Positions 14,723 to 23,101 of a stretch of DNA of 64,000 bases are shown here, piece after piece; within the stretch, counting starts at the first letter, position 1; every line of letters starts with the position of its first letter. Location: the NCBI GenBank assembly GCA_019421345.1, contig JAHZFL010000001.1, forward strand, positions 27,252 to 91,251, read 5' to 3'. Below the pieces are notes generated by a model. That model was not told the origin of the DNA and ran no database searches. It saw only the letters and a list, made by a program, of their open reading frames with translations. Made by a program: the position numbers and the translations under genes. This stretch comes from Roseburia sp. (GTDB taxonomy: Bacteria; Bacillota; Clostridia; Lachnospirales; Lachnospiraceae).

Positions 14723-16312
14723 ATGACGACGGATATTGTGGGCAGTCGCACGCTGCGCAGTCAATGGGATGAAACTGCAAAATTTTATGCAGATACTACG
14801 TTTCTTACATATGTTTCTGTGGAGGATCGGACAACCGCTTTCACCTACCGGGAGTTTGATCATCTGGTAAAACAGACTGCCAATTTTTTTCTTTCTCTCG
14901 GTGTTCAAAAACAGGAACTTATCGCACTGCATCTGCACAATACTCCCGAGTATCTGATCTGTTGGCTGGCTCTGGCTCAGATCGGTGCGGTATCCGTACC
15001 TTTAAATGAGCATTACCGCTTGGAGGAAAGTTCTTATATTCTCAAAAAATGTGAGATCCACCGTATTATTACGGAGTCCATCACTTTGGAAATGTACACA
15101 CAAAACCGTGACGCACTGGGGCTTACCACAATCATCGCAACGGATGCCCCTGCGTCCTGCGATGACGTATGGGCGCTTTACCCATGTATTGCAAAAATGC
15201 CGGACACACTCACCGAGCAGCGTATGGTTGACACTTTGGATATGGCAGTCATTTTGTTTACGTCAGGCACTACACGCCACCCCAAAGGCGCTGTTTATAC
15301 GCACTGCAACGTTGTTTACGGCGGACTTTTGCACAGTGCACAGATGGGCATGGCAGAGGGAGACCGTTTTCTCTCCTCCATGCCCTGCTATCATATGGAT
15401 TTTCAGGAAATGGCTGCAATGCCTGTGATCTGCTGCGGCGGCACGCTCATCATGGTGGAGCATTACAGTGCGCGCCGTTTCTGGAAACAGGTATGTACGC
15501 ACAAGGCTCATTTCACCGATACGATGTCGATCATGAACCGGACGATGCTGCTGCAGCCGGAAGGCGCATGGGAAAAAGAACACTGTCTGAAGCAGATTTA
15601 TTTTTCCATGGGACTGAGCAACGAAGAAAAGGAGCGCTTTGAAAGCCGCTTCAATGTCAGCCTGCTCAACTCCTACGGTATGACAGAAACCGTCTCCGGC
15701 GTGACCTGCGCGCCGCTTGTCGGGGACAAGAACTGGCCTTCGGTCGGTCGTCCCGCCCTCTCCTATGAAATTAAGATCATTGACGGGCAGGGAAATGAGG
15801 TCGCTGCCGGTGTTCCCGGTGAAATCTGCGTTCACGGCGTTCCGGGACGCTCCATTATCGCCGGCTACTACAAAGATGAAGAAGCCACCGCACGTCTGAT
15901 CGACGCAGACGGCTGGCTGCATTCAGGCGACTGCGGTTATCTCGATGAAAACGGCTGGCTTTTTTTCATCGAGCGCTGCGACTATATGATCAAACGTGCG
16001 GGAGAAAACGTCAGCAGCATCGAGGTCGAATGTGTACTGACCTCGCACCCCAAAATCGTTGACACCGCCGTCATCGGTATTCCCGATCCTATCAGAGATC
16101 AGGCAGTCAAGGCATTTGTAAAGCTTTTGCCGGACGCTTCCTTAACGGAGGAGGAAATCACGGAATACTGCTGTGCGCGGCTTGCTAAATTCAAGATTCC
16201 CACAATCATTGAATTTGTTACTGACTTTCCGAGAACTGCAACCGGAAAAATAAAAAAGTCTCTGTTAAAGCAAAGAGAAGAAAGAAAAAAATCAATGGAG
16301 GAACAGCAATGA
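14723..16312 (+). CDS. caiC: CaiC-like acyl-CoA ligase (AMP-forming)
   Basis: A 529-residue ANL-superfamily ligase that activates a carboxylate as an acyl-adenylate and then as a CoA thioester. Motifs: ILFTSGTTRHPKGAV (P-loop, near residue 180), SYGMTET (near 325), GWLHSGD (near 395) and the C-terminal lysine in RTATGKIKKSLL. Many blocks agree with E. coli CaiC: the start DI-G---LR--WD, LHL-N-PE-I-CW-ALA-IGA--VP-N, MPC-H-D, VE-YSAR-FW-QV, and MIKRAGENVS-IE-E. Its stop overlaps the etfB start by four bases (ATGA), indicating translational coupling. The substrate is unknown; a betaine or other small carboxylate is possible. Confidence 0.9.
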   Translation: MTTDIVGSRTLRSQWDETAKFYADTTFLTYVSVEDRTTAFTYREFDHLVKQTANFFLSLGVQKQELIALHLHNTPEYLICWLALAQIGAVSVPLNEHYRLEESSYILKKCEIHRIITESITLEMYTQNRDALGLTTIIATDAPASCDDVWALYPCIAKMPDTLTEQRMVDTLDMAVILFTSGTTRHPKGAVYTHCNVVYGGLLHSAQMGMAEGDRFLSSMPCYHMDFQEMAAMPVICCGGTLIMVEHYSARRFWKQVCTHKAHFTDTMSIMNRTMLLQPEGAWEKEHCLKQIYFSMGLSNEEKERFESRFNVSLLNSYGMTETVSGVTCAPLVGDKNWPSVGRPALSYEIKIIDGQGNEVAAGVPGEICVHGVPGRSIIAGYYKDEEATARLIDADGWLHSGDCGYLDENGWLFFIERCDYMIKRAGENVSSIEVECVLTSHPKIVDTAVIGIPDPIRDQAVKAFVKLLPDASLTEEEITEYCCARLAKFKIPTIIEFVTDFPRTATGKIKKSLLKQREERKKSMEEQQ

Positions 16313-17112
16313 ACATACTCGTATGTATCAAACAGGTACCGGATACCACAGAAATCAAAATTGATCCGGTAAAAAACACGCTTATCCGAGAAGGAGTACC
16401 TTCCATCGTCAATCCTTTTGACGGATACGCGCTGGAAGCGGCAGCACGCATCAAGGACGCAAATGCGGATGCAAAAATCGTCGTTCTCTCAATGGGACCG
16501 GAGCAGGCAAAGGCAGCCCTAAAGGAATGTCTTGCCATCGCAGCCGATAAGGCTTATCTCGTCTCCGACCGGGCATTCGGCGGCTCCGACACACTTGCAA
16601 CCAGCTATATCCTCTCCGAGGCGATCAAGAAGCTGGAGGAGCTGGAGGGACACTTTGACATGATCTTCTGCGGCAAGCAGGCGATCGACGGCGATACCGC
16701 ACAGGTAGGTCCTGAGATTGCCGAGCATCTCGGCTATCCGCAGGTCACCTATGGCTTAGAGGCAGAGGTGGACGGCGATGTTCTGAAGGTCAGAAAAGAG
16801 GTTGAGGAGGGCGTTGAGGTTGTCGCTGTCACAATGCCATGCCTTGTCACTTACACAAAGCCGGCATGGGATCCGCGTTTCCCAAGCATTAAGCGCAAGA
16901 TGGCAGCTAACCGCGCCGAAATTCCGACACTGAGTGCCGCAGACCTTCCAGACATTGATTTGACCCGTGCCGGTCTTAAGGGTTCTCCTACCAAGGTGAA
17001 AAAAACCTTTGTACCACAGGTAAAAACCGGCGGTGTAAAAATCAATGAAGACGATGCAGCAGCTTCCGCTCATAAGCTTTTTGAACTTTTGAGCGATGCA
17101 GGCGTGATTTAA
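16309..17112 (+). CDS. etfB: Electron transfer flavoprotein subunit beta (clostridial EtfB type)
   Basis: A 267-residue EtfB of the kind paired with clostridial butyryl-CoA dehydrogenases. It shows MNILVCIKQVPDTTEIKID, NPFDGYALEAAARIKD, FCGKQAIDGDTAQVGPEIAEHLG and VTMPCLVTYTKPAWDPRFPS. Its start overlaps the ligase stop (ATGA), so it belongs to the same operon and not to a separate central-metabolism cluster. With EtfA it should serve the Bcd-like dehydrogenase of the facing operon, possibly with electron bifurcation from NADH to ferredoxin; bifurcation cannot be proven by eye. Confidence 0.93.
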   Translation: MNILVCIKQVPDTTEIKIDPVKNTLIREGVPSIVNPFDGYALEAAARIKDANADAKIVVLSMGPEQAKAALKECLAIAADKAYLVSDRAFGGSDTLATSYILSEAIKKLEELEGHFDMIFCGKQAIDGDTAQVGPEIAEHLGYPQVTYGLEAEVDGDVLKVRKEVEEGVEVVAVTMPCLVTYTKPAWDPRFPSIKRKMAANRAEIPTLSAADLPDIDLTRAGLKGSPTKVKKTFVPQVKTGGVKINEDDAAASAHKLFELLSDAGVI

Positions 17113-17127
17113 GGAGGTAATCTTACA

Positions 17128-18132
17128 ATGGAAGCCAAAACAAAAGATCTCTGGGTATTCGTAGAAACCAATGAAGACGGTTCCGCAAAAAATGTCGGAA
17201 TCGAGTTATTAAATCCGGGCAGGGAGATGGCAGATAAGCAGGGAGGCGCTCTGACGGCGATCGTCATCGGAAACCATATCGAATCTGCCGTTTCAGAAGC
17301 CGCTGCTCACGGCGCAGACAAAGTCATTGCCGTAGAGGGCGAGGAATATACACATTACAGCACAGACGCCTATACGACTGTCATCTGCAAGCTCGCAGAG
17401 AAATATGGTCCGACCAGTATGCTGATCGGCGCTACCAGCAACGGACGTGATCTTGGTCCTCGTGTCTCCTGCCGCTTAAAGACCGGTCTGACTGCAGATT
17501 GCACCGCATTGGATGTCGACACTGAAACAGGACATGTAGATTGGACACGTCCTGCCTTCGGCGGTAATCTGATGGCGACGATCATTTGTCCCGACCATCG
17601 CCCGCAGCTTGGTACGGTGCGTCCGGGCGTCTTTAAAAAGACGGAGCCGACTGAGCCAAAAGCAGAAATTATCCGTGAGGAGATCCATGTTGCCGCAGAG
17701 GATATTCGTACGAAAGTTCTCGAACTCATTCAGGAAATGAACGGGGAGGAGGTAGATTTAGAGGGCGCTGAGATTATTGTCTCCGGCGGGCGCGGTGTCG
17801 GCGGACCGGAAGGTTTTGCGCCGATCCGCGAAATGGCAAAGGCGCTTAACGCAACCGTTGGCGCTTCCCGCGCTGCTGTTGATTCCGGTTGGATCTCCCA
17901 CGCACATCAGGTTGGACAGACCGGCAAGACGGTTGGACCAAAGCTTTATATTGCCTGTGGCATTTCCGGCGCAATTCAGCATATCGCGGGAATGAGCAGC
18001 TCAGACTGCATCGTTGCCATTAACAAAGATCCGGATGCCCCGATTTTTCATATTGCTGATTATGGCCTGGTCGGCGATCTCTTTGAGGTCCTCCCAATTC
18101 TCACAGAGGAAATCAAAAAAGCCAGAGCATAA
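17128..18132 (+). CDS. etfA: Electron transfer flavoprotein subunit alpha (EtfA)
   Basis: A 334-residue EtfA. The N-terminal alpha/beta domain starts DLWVFVETNEDG. The C-terminal FAD domain holds IIVSGGRGVGGPEGF, GASRAAVDSGW, HAHQVGQTGKTVGP, LYIACGISGAIQHIAGM and INKDPDAPIFHIADYGLVGDL. The RBS AAGGAGG ends a 15-base gap after etfB. Together with EtfB it forms the second ETF of this operon, distinct from FixAB. Confidence 0.94.
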   Translation: MEAKTKDLWVFVETNEDGSAKNVGIELLNPGREMADKQGGALTAIVIGNHIESAVSEAAAHGADKVIAVEGEEYTHYSTDAYTTVICKLAEKYGPTSMLIGATSNGRDLGPRVSCRLKTGLTADCTALDVDTETGHVDWTRPAFGGNLMATIICPDHRPQLGTVRPGVFKKTEPTEPKAEIIREEIHVAAEDIRTKVLELIQEMNGEEVDLEGAEIIVSGGRGVGGPEGFAPIREMAKALNATVGASRAAVDSGWISHAHQVGQTGKTVGPKLYIACGISGAIQHIAGMSSSDCIVAINKDPDAPIFHIADYGLVGDLFEVLPILTEEIKKARA

Positions 18133-18164
18133 ATAATATTTTTTATTACAAGGAGGGTTTTACT

Positions 18165-19175
18165 ATGGAATTTAAAATGCCTGCATTTACCATTGATCCA
18201 GAGATCAATAAGCCGGATCCCTACCCGCTTTTAAGCGAGGGTATGCGTAAAGTCATCGACTATCAGACAGAACATGCAAAGGACGCCTTTGTCACTGACT
18301 GCAGTTGGGATGAGCTTCGCACAAAATATGTAGAAGAACGCCGCTTCTGGAATGAGGGCGGTCCACAGGCGTTTAAGGTTGAGGAGACCTCGGTGGAAGG
18401 TCCGATCGGCGATGTCCCGGTGCGTATTTACTATCCCGACGACAAGCCAACGCACCATGCCGTTGTATTTATCCATGGCGGCGGCTTTACCGTTGGAAAC
18501 AATGATACCCATGACCGCATGATGCGCTGCATTATGGAAGCTTCCGGCTGTGCCGTGATCGGTATAGATTATCATCTCGCACCTGAGGTAAAATTCCCGA
18601 TTCCGCTGTATGAAGCGGCTGCTGTTGTACGCTATTTCCATGAAAACGGCTCCCAGTGGGGCATTCTTCCTGACCATATGGCGATCGGCGGCGATTCCGG
18701 CGGCGCAAACCTTGCACTTGCAACCAATCTTTATTTAAGAGACGCCTTTGGCGAAAATGATTACATCTGCGCTCTGCTGCTTTACTACGGAACGTTCGGT
18801 CTTTCCGATGCTGCAAGCAAGCGGCTATACGGAACCGAGTTGGACGGCCTCAGACAATCTGACATGGCATACTATCTTGGCTGTTATTTGGAGAATCCGC
18901 AGGAGGACTCCAGGAATCCTTATTTTGCAACCTTAAACAACGATCTGACACACGGCATTCCGGCTACCTACCTGTGCTGCGGTACCCTAGACCCGTTGTT
19001 AGACGATTCCATTGCTCTTGATGAAATACTCCGTCATCATGGCGTACGGACGCAGTTTGACCGCGTTCCGGGCGCGCTCCACGCATTTATGCATTACGGA
19101 CGTATGATGGACGAGGCAATTTCCTGTCTGGAGCATAGCGGAAAATTCCTTGCAGAAGAATTAAAAAAAGTATGA
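18165..19175 (+). CDS. HSL-type alpha/beta hydrolase (carboxylesterase)
   Basis: A 336-residue serine esterase of the hormone-sensitive-lipase family: oxyanion motif HGGGFT near residue 105, nucleophile elbow GDSGGAN near 175, and candidate acid DPLLDD and base LHAFMH in the last 60 residues. There is no signal peptide, so it is cytoplasmic. It is the last gene of the fixAB-caiC-etfBA operon (AAGGAGGG before ATG 18165) and is followed by a strong terminator. An esterase here suggests that the substrate may enter as an ester, or that a side product such as an acyl ester must be cleaved. Substrate is not predictable. Confidence 0.85.
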   Translation: MEFKMPAFTIDPEINKPDPYPLLSEGMRKVIDYQTEHAKDAFVTDCSWDELRTKYVEERRFWNEGGPQAFKVEETSVEGPIGDVPVRIYYPDDKPTHHAVVFIHGGGFTVGNNDTHDRMMRCIMEASGCAVIGIDYHLAPEVKFPIPLYEAAAVVRYFHENGSQWGILPDHMAIGGDSGGANLALATNLYLRDAFGENDYICALLLYYGTFGLSDAASKRLYGTELDGLRQSDMAYYLGCYLENPQEDSRNPYFATLNNDLTHGIPATYLCCGTLDPLLDDSIALDEILRHHGVRTQFDRVPGALHAFMHYGRMMDEAISCLEHSGKFLAEELKKV

Positions 19176-19210
19176 CCTGACATTGCAGAGCCATTTCCTA
19201 TCTCATATAA

Positions 19211-19246
19211 AAAACTGCCGCGGGGCGAAAGTCCCGCGGCAGTTTT
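19211..19246. terminator. Strong bidirectional terminator
   Basis: AAAACTGCCGCGGG (19211-19224) and its exact complement CCCGCGGCAGTTTT (19233-19246) around an eight-base loop, with A and T runs on both sides. It separates the rightward operon (stop 19175) from the leftward aminotransferase (stop 19257). Confidence 0.93.
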
Positions 19247-19256
19247 TTATATCCTC

Positions 19257-20420
19257 TTACTTGTTTTCAAAAATCTTTTGGAAACGCTCCAGAGCATCCG
19301 CAAGTACCTGTCTGGTGCATGCAAGATTAATGCGCTCATAACCGTCTCCCGCTTCTCCAAAGATATAGCCGTCGTCAAAGAACAGCTTCCCTTCCTTCTG
19401 CAAGTACTCCGCCAATGCTTCTCCGGGCATACCAAAACAGCTACAATCAAACCAGCAAAGGTACGTTCCCTCCAAGTCTGCGACCCATACCTTCGGGAAA
19501 TTCTTTGCCATAAACTCTTTAAAATAAAGATAATTCTCATGAATGTGCTGATTTAAGGCATCGACCCAGCCTGCGCATTTCGTATAGCCGGTCTCTAGCG
19601 CACGGTTTCCGAAAATACTGTAGGAATAGCACCCGGAAACGTTGACCTCATTGTCAAACTGTTCTCTCAGCTCTTTATTAGGAATGATGATATTTGCAAC
19701 TCCAAGCGCGGCAAGAGAAAACGTCTTGCTTGCCGCCGTGCAGATCACGCAGTTTTGTGCATACTTTTCCCCTAGTGTTGCATATACGGTATGCTGATAT
19801 CCCGGCATAATAATGTCGAAATGGATCTCATCACTGATGACCAGCACGTTATTGCGCAGGCAGATGTCGCCGAGCCTTTGCAGCTCCTCCTTTGTCCAGA
19901 CACGTCCCAGCGGATTATGCGGACTGCACAAAATAAACAGCTTTGCCTCCTTTGCCTTTTCCTCAAAATCTTCAAAATCAATCTCATAGCGGTCATTCAC
20001 ACGCTTAATCGGACTCTCGATGACCGTTCTGCCATTCTTCTCCACCGCACGGTAGAAGGGATAATAAACAGGCGTAAGGAGCAATACCTTATCCTCCGGC
20101 TTGGTATAGGCGCGCACCGCAGCATATAAGCCCTGTACAACTCCGTTTGTCTGCACGATCCAGTCTGCCTCGATCTCCCAGTCATGCCGTTCCTTCATCC
20201 ACTGCTTTACAACACTGCCATAATACTTCGCCCACCATGTATATCCATACATACCGAACTCCGCCGTCTTTTTCATTTCTTCAATAATCTCCGGCGGAGA
20301 CAGCAACTCCATATCCGCCACAGACAATGGTACAATTTCTTCCGACTGCTCCCCCATAGAATCCCATTTTATCGCCTCCATACCTATTCTCGGATGCGAA
20401 ACATCAAATCTGTACTCCAT
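19257..20420 (-). CDS. PatB/MalY-type PLP-dependent C-S lyase/aminotransferase
   Basis: A 387-residue fold-type I PLP enzyme of the cystathionine beta-lyase (PatB/MalY) group: MEYRFDVSHPRIG start, VPLSVADME (near residue 35), CSPHNPLGRVW, SDEIHFDI (PLP-binding Asp) and CTAASKTFSLAALG (Schiff-base lysine). It cleaves cystathionine or cysteine conjugates to pyruvate, ammonia and a thiol. ATG 20420 follows GGGAGAGG; the frame is open 30 codons further upstream, but that part reads through the promoter. It is transcribed away from the LacI-family gene and separated from the CoA operons by a terminator, so a link to that pathway is uncertain. Confidence 0.88.
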   Translation of the reverse strand: MEYRFDVSHPRIGMEAIKWDSMGEQSEEIVPLSVADMELLSPPEIIEEMKKTAEFGMYGYTWWAKYYGSVVKQWMKERHDWEIEADWIVQTNGVVQGLYAAVRAYTKPEDKVLLLTPVYYPFYRAVEKNGRTVIESPIKRVNDRYEIDFEDFEEKAKEAKLFILCSPHNPLGRVWTKEELQRLGDICLRNNVLVISDEIHFDIIMPGYQHTVYATLGEKYAQNCVICTAASKTFSLAALGVANIIIPNKELREQFDNEVNVSGCYSYSIFGNRALETGYTKCAGWVDALNQHIHENYLYFKEFMAKNFPKVWVADLEGTYLCWFDCSCFGMPGEALAEYLQKEGKLFFDDGYIFGEAGDGYERINLACTRQVLADALERFQKIFENK

Positions 20421-20481
20421 AAAAAACCTCTCCCTTCTTCCTCTAACTGAATCGTTAAAGTTTGTAAATTTTCTATATATT

Positions 20482-20510
20482 ATTATACTTTGATTCTCTT
20501 TTTTCGTCAA
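20482..20510 (-). promoter_or_regulatory. Promoter of the PatB-like gene
   Basis: Minus strand TTGACG (20505-20510), 17-base spacer, TATAAT (20482-20487). The start point would be near 20474, about 55 bases before the ATG. Confidence 0.78.
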
Positions 20511-20567
20511 TATATATATAAATTACCTTATCGTTTCACCTATTTTCATTTTTTTGCCTCTGATTAT

Positions 20568-20596
20568 TTGACGATTTATGATTTCTTTGCTATGCT
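20568..20596 (+). promoter_or_regulatory. Promoter of the LacI-family gene
   Basis: TTGACG (20568-20573), 17-base spacer, TATGCT (20591-20596). The predicted start near 20603 lies 13 bases before a perfect operator palindrome. Confidence 0.7.
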
Positions 20597-20615
20597 ATAC
20601 ATAGAAATTCCAATA

Positions 20616-20627
20616 TTTCACGTGAAA
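20616..20627. promoter_or_regulatory. Perfect operator palindrome in the LacI-gene leader
   Basis: TTTCACGTGAAA is a perfect 12-bp palindrome with a central CG, typical of LacI-family operators. It overlaps the GAAAGGA ribosome binding site of the regulator gene, so it should give negative autoregulation. Near-copies occur four times between the two CoA-metabolism operons. Confidence 0.75.
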
Positions 20628-20639
20628 GGAATATATGTT

Positions 20640-21689
20640 ATGAAATCAAGACCAACCATCAAGGATATTGCGGCAGCGGTGGGTGTGTCGCATACTACCG
20701 TTTCTTATATTATGAGCGGCAATACCACGCAGAAAATATCGGAGGAAACAAGACAGGCAGTTCTAAAGGCAGCCCGTGAACTGCACTATGTACCAAACGG
20801 AGCTGCCCGGACGCTGCGTAATAACAGCAGCAACTGTATCAGTGTCGCCCTTGAAAATTCCATTACAAGCACGCGCTTTAGCGGTCTTTTACAGGGCATT
20901 CGGGATGGATTAAGCATCGCCGGCTACCGATTGATGCTTTTTGACTTTAGCTGCAAAGGTGCGCTTTATCCCTGCTATCTAGACAGCGTCCTGCAGCGCC
21001 AGACAGACGGCATCCTCTATCTCTCCTCTGCCGGAAACGGACCGGAGGATGAATGGAGTGAACTTATTTTAAGCAATGATCTCCCCTTTGTCGCCTGCGA
21101 CTGCTGCCCGGATCATCCCTCGCTTGCATCTGTAAGCTTTGATTATGAACGCGGTGCGTTTGAGGTTGGGTGCCGCCTGTTTGGTGAAGGCGCAAAACGT
21201 ATTCTCTACTGGCGTCCCAATGTCCAAACGCAGCAGGAGGATTACCGCGAGGAAGGACTGCGCCGTGCTGCAGCGCTCTATCCCGGTGTCGAGCTGGAAA
21301 TTTCCCTGCTTCCCTATGACGCAGTGGAGACAAGTGCGTTTCATGAGCGTTATGCGTCGTTCAATCGTACCTGCCGTCAGTATCTGATGCAGGAAATTAT
21401 TCCTCGCACCGCATCGTTTACTCCGAAAGATGCCATCGTATGCAGCCGCGGCACTATGGTGAAGCATCTGTGCGCTATGCTCGCCGAAAACCCAAAACAC
21501 TTAAAAATTGCCGCACTCTCCGACTCTGATGTGGTTGCTTCCGAGAACACGAAAATCCTCATCAGCCGCCCCTCCTTCTTAAAAGGCGGACAGGAGGCTG
21601 CAAAGCTTCTTCTGCAGATGATCCGCGGTGAGAATCCTGAAAAAAGAATTGTTATCGCACCGGAGCTTCCCTCGTATCTTGAATTTTAA
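20640..21689 (+). CDS. LacI-family transcriptional regulator
   Basis: A 349-residue regulator. Residues 1-50 form the LacI helix-turn-helix and hinge (TIKDIAAAVGVSHTTVSYIM, then KAARELHYVPNGAARTLR). The rest is the periplasmic-binding-protein-like effector domain (GLLQGIRDGLSIAGYRLMLF, VSFDYERGAFEVG, and SRPSFLKGGQEAAKLLLQMI at the end). ATG 20640 starts the HTH directly; an upstream in-frame ATG would add 50 hydrophobic residues and run through the promoter. The perfect operator in its own leader, and four similar sites 8 kb away between the cai/fix-like operons, suggest that it represses both. LacI proteins mostly sense sugars or nucleosides; the effector here is unknown. Confidence 0.92.
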   Translation: MKSRPTIKDIAAAVGVSHTTVSYIMSGNTTQKISEETRQAVLKAARELHYVPNGAARTLRNNSSNCISVALENSITSTRFSGLLQGIRDGLSIAGYRLMLFDFSCKGALYPCYLDSVLQRQTDGILYLSSAGNGPEDEWSELILSNDLPFVACDCCPDHPSLASVSFDYERGAFEVGCRLFGEGAKRILYWRPNVQTQQEDYREEGLRRAAALYPGVELEISLLPYDAVETSAFHERYASFNRTCRQYLMQEIIPRTASFTPKDAIVCSRGTMVKHLCAMLAENPKHLKIAALSDSDVVASENTKILISRPSFLKGGQEAAKLLLQMIRGENPEKRIVIAPELPSYLEF

Positions 21690-21718
21690 TCATACTGTGA
21701 TTTATTCCTGCTGACCGC

Positions 21719-21770
21719 AGAAAAGGTCCGCCGGCGGAAAGCATGTCTTTCCTACCGACGGACCTTTTCT
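21719..21770. terminator. Bidirectional terminator
   Basis: AGAAAAGGTCCG (21719-21730) pairs exactly with CGGACCTTTTCT (21759-21770), with further pairing inside (GGAAAG/CTTTCC). It separates the LacI-family gene from the converging NagZ-like gene. Confidence 0.88.
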
Positions 21771-21790
21771 TCACCGAAGCATAGCGTCCC

Positions 21791-23068
21791 TTATCCAAGC
21801 TGCTGCTTTGCTTTTACAATGCGGATCAGCGATTCATTGATACGGTCCTCACTGATCGTGCCGTTTTTGACAGCATCGAGCAAGCCGTTATATGCCGCCT
21901 CATAATCCTGCGGCATCAAAATCATATCCGCGCCTGCCTGCACCGCCTTTACGGCAGCCTCATCCGCCCCATAGACAGAGGTGATCGCGTTCACATTCAT
22001 CGCGTCTGTGATCACGATTCCCTTATACCCCATCTGGGTACGCAGTACATCCGTAAGCATCATCTGAGAAAGAGATGACGGCGTATCGTCTCCCGTGACC
22101 TTCGGTGCTGCAATGTGCCCTGCCATAATAAAGGGCACACCCGCATCGACTGCACGCTGGAACGCAACGAGCTCCATCCCCTTTAACTCCTCTAAGCCGC
22201 GGTCAGTGCTCACCGCATTCTCATGTGGATCACCGCTCACACCTCCATATCCCGGAAAATGCTTTGCCGTTCCATAAACTCCGGCATCGGAAAGCCCCTT
22301 TAATTCCGATGCGATCATCTCTGCCACAAGCTGACTGTCCGTTCCAAAGGCACGGTCTCCGATCACATTTCCCTCCGTGATGCTCACATCCGCCACAGGT
22401 GCAAAATCAACATTAAATCCAAGCTCTGACAGATAACCGCCGATCACATTTCCGGCATTGTAAGCATTCTGACTGTCACCGGTTGCTCCGATCGCCGCCA
22501 TATTTCCAACGTCTGTTACACCAAACGCACTGTTTCCGGCAATCCCTGCAACACTTCCGCCCTCCTCATCGATGCACAAAAATGCCGGCAGTCCCGTACG
22601 CTCTCTTGCAATCGTATCCATATTCCGAAGCATCGTACTTGTCTGTTCCCGATCCTTTAAATTATCGGGCAGATAAACAATTCCTCCGACCGGACGTTTT
22701 CCGTACCATTCCTTTGTCGTATCACCTGCCGCCGTCACTCCCGAAAATCCGGTCAGCGCATCCGGTGTGATCACAAACATCTGCGCGATCTTATCCTCCA
22801 GCGTCATTCCGGCAACATATTCCGCCGCCTTTGTTGTCGCCTCATCTACCACGGGTACCGTCGGAGGCGCTGTCTCCTCCGACGGCTGCTGCGTCTGTGT
22901 CCCGACCGGCTCCTTTGGCTTGTCCGCCCTGTCCTTTATCACAAATTTTCCGATGACAAATACAAGTCCTGCCACTGCCAGCAAAACAGCGATCAAAAAT
23001 ATGATAAACAGAATCGTCGCCTGCTTCGTATCTCTCTGCCGCCTTTGTCTACGTTCTTCCCGATTCAT
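21791..23068 (-). CDS. nagZ: GH3 beta-N-acetylhexosaminidase-like protein, membrane-anchored (NagZ family)
   Basis: A 425-residue protein. It has a basic N-terminus, one TM anchor (about residues 18-45), a Pro/Thr/Gln-rich linker (to about 75) and a GH3 barrel. NagZ-type motifs: FLCIDEEGGSVAGI, GFNVDFAPVADVS, IGDRAFGTDSQLVAEM, KHFPGYGG followed by D-x-H in SGDPHEN (the catalytic His loop), MAGHIAAP and VITDAMN (nucleophile Asp). Known relatives remove GlcNAc from muropeptides or chitooligosaccharides. The anchor places the enzyme on the outer face of the membrane, fitting cell-wall turnover. It is the last gene of the operon that starts at the 27142-27170 promoter. Confidence 0.9.
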   Translation of the reverse strand: MNREERRQRRQRDTKQATILFIIFLIAVLLAVAGLVFVIGKFVIKDRADKPKEPVGTQTQQPSEETAPPTVPVVDEATTKAAEYVAGMTLEDKIAQMFVITPDALTGFSGVTAAGDTTKEWYGKRPVGGIVYLPDNLKDREQTSTMLRNMDTIARERTGLPAFLCIDEEGGSVAGIAGNSAFGVTDVGNMAAIGATGDSQNAYNAGNVIGGYLSELGFNVDFAPVADVSITEGNVIGDRAFGTDSQLVAEMIASELKGLSDAGVYGTAKHFPGYGGVSGDPHENAVSTDRGLEELKGMELVAFQRAVDAGVPFIMAGHIAAPKVTGDDTPSSLSQMMLTDVLRTQMGYKGIVITDAMNVNAITSVYGADEAAVKAVQAGADMILMPQDYEAAYNGLLDAVKNGTISEDRINESLIRIVKAKQQLG

Positions 23069-23101
23069 AAGTTCCTTTCCTTTTCCTCCCTCATCGCCGC
23101 A

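Noticed and set aside
7547..16312. A bile-acid-inducible (bai) operon, suggested by the BaiF-type CoA transferases and the CoA ligase
   Set aside because: No BaiA-type short-chain dehydrogenase, BaiCD/BaiH flavoenzyme, BaiE dehydratase or BaiG carrier is present; the enzymes resemble CaiA, CaiC and FixAB instead.
6373..18132. The central butyrate-synthesis operon (bcd-etfBA)
   Set aside because: No thiolase, hydroxybutyryl-CoA dehydrogenase or crotonase trio is present; bcd and etfBA are in opposite operons together with cai/fix-like genes.
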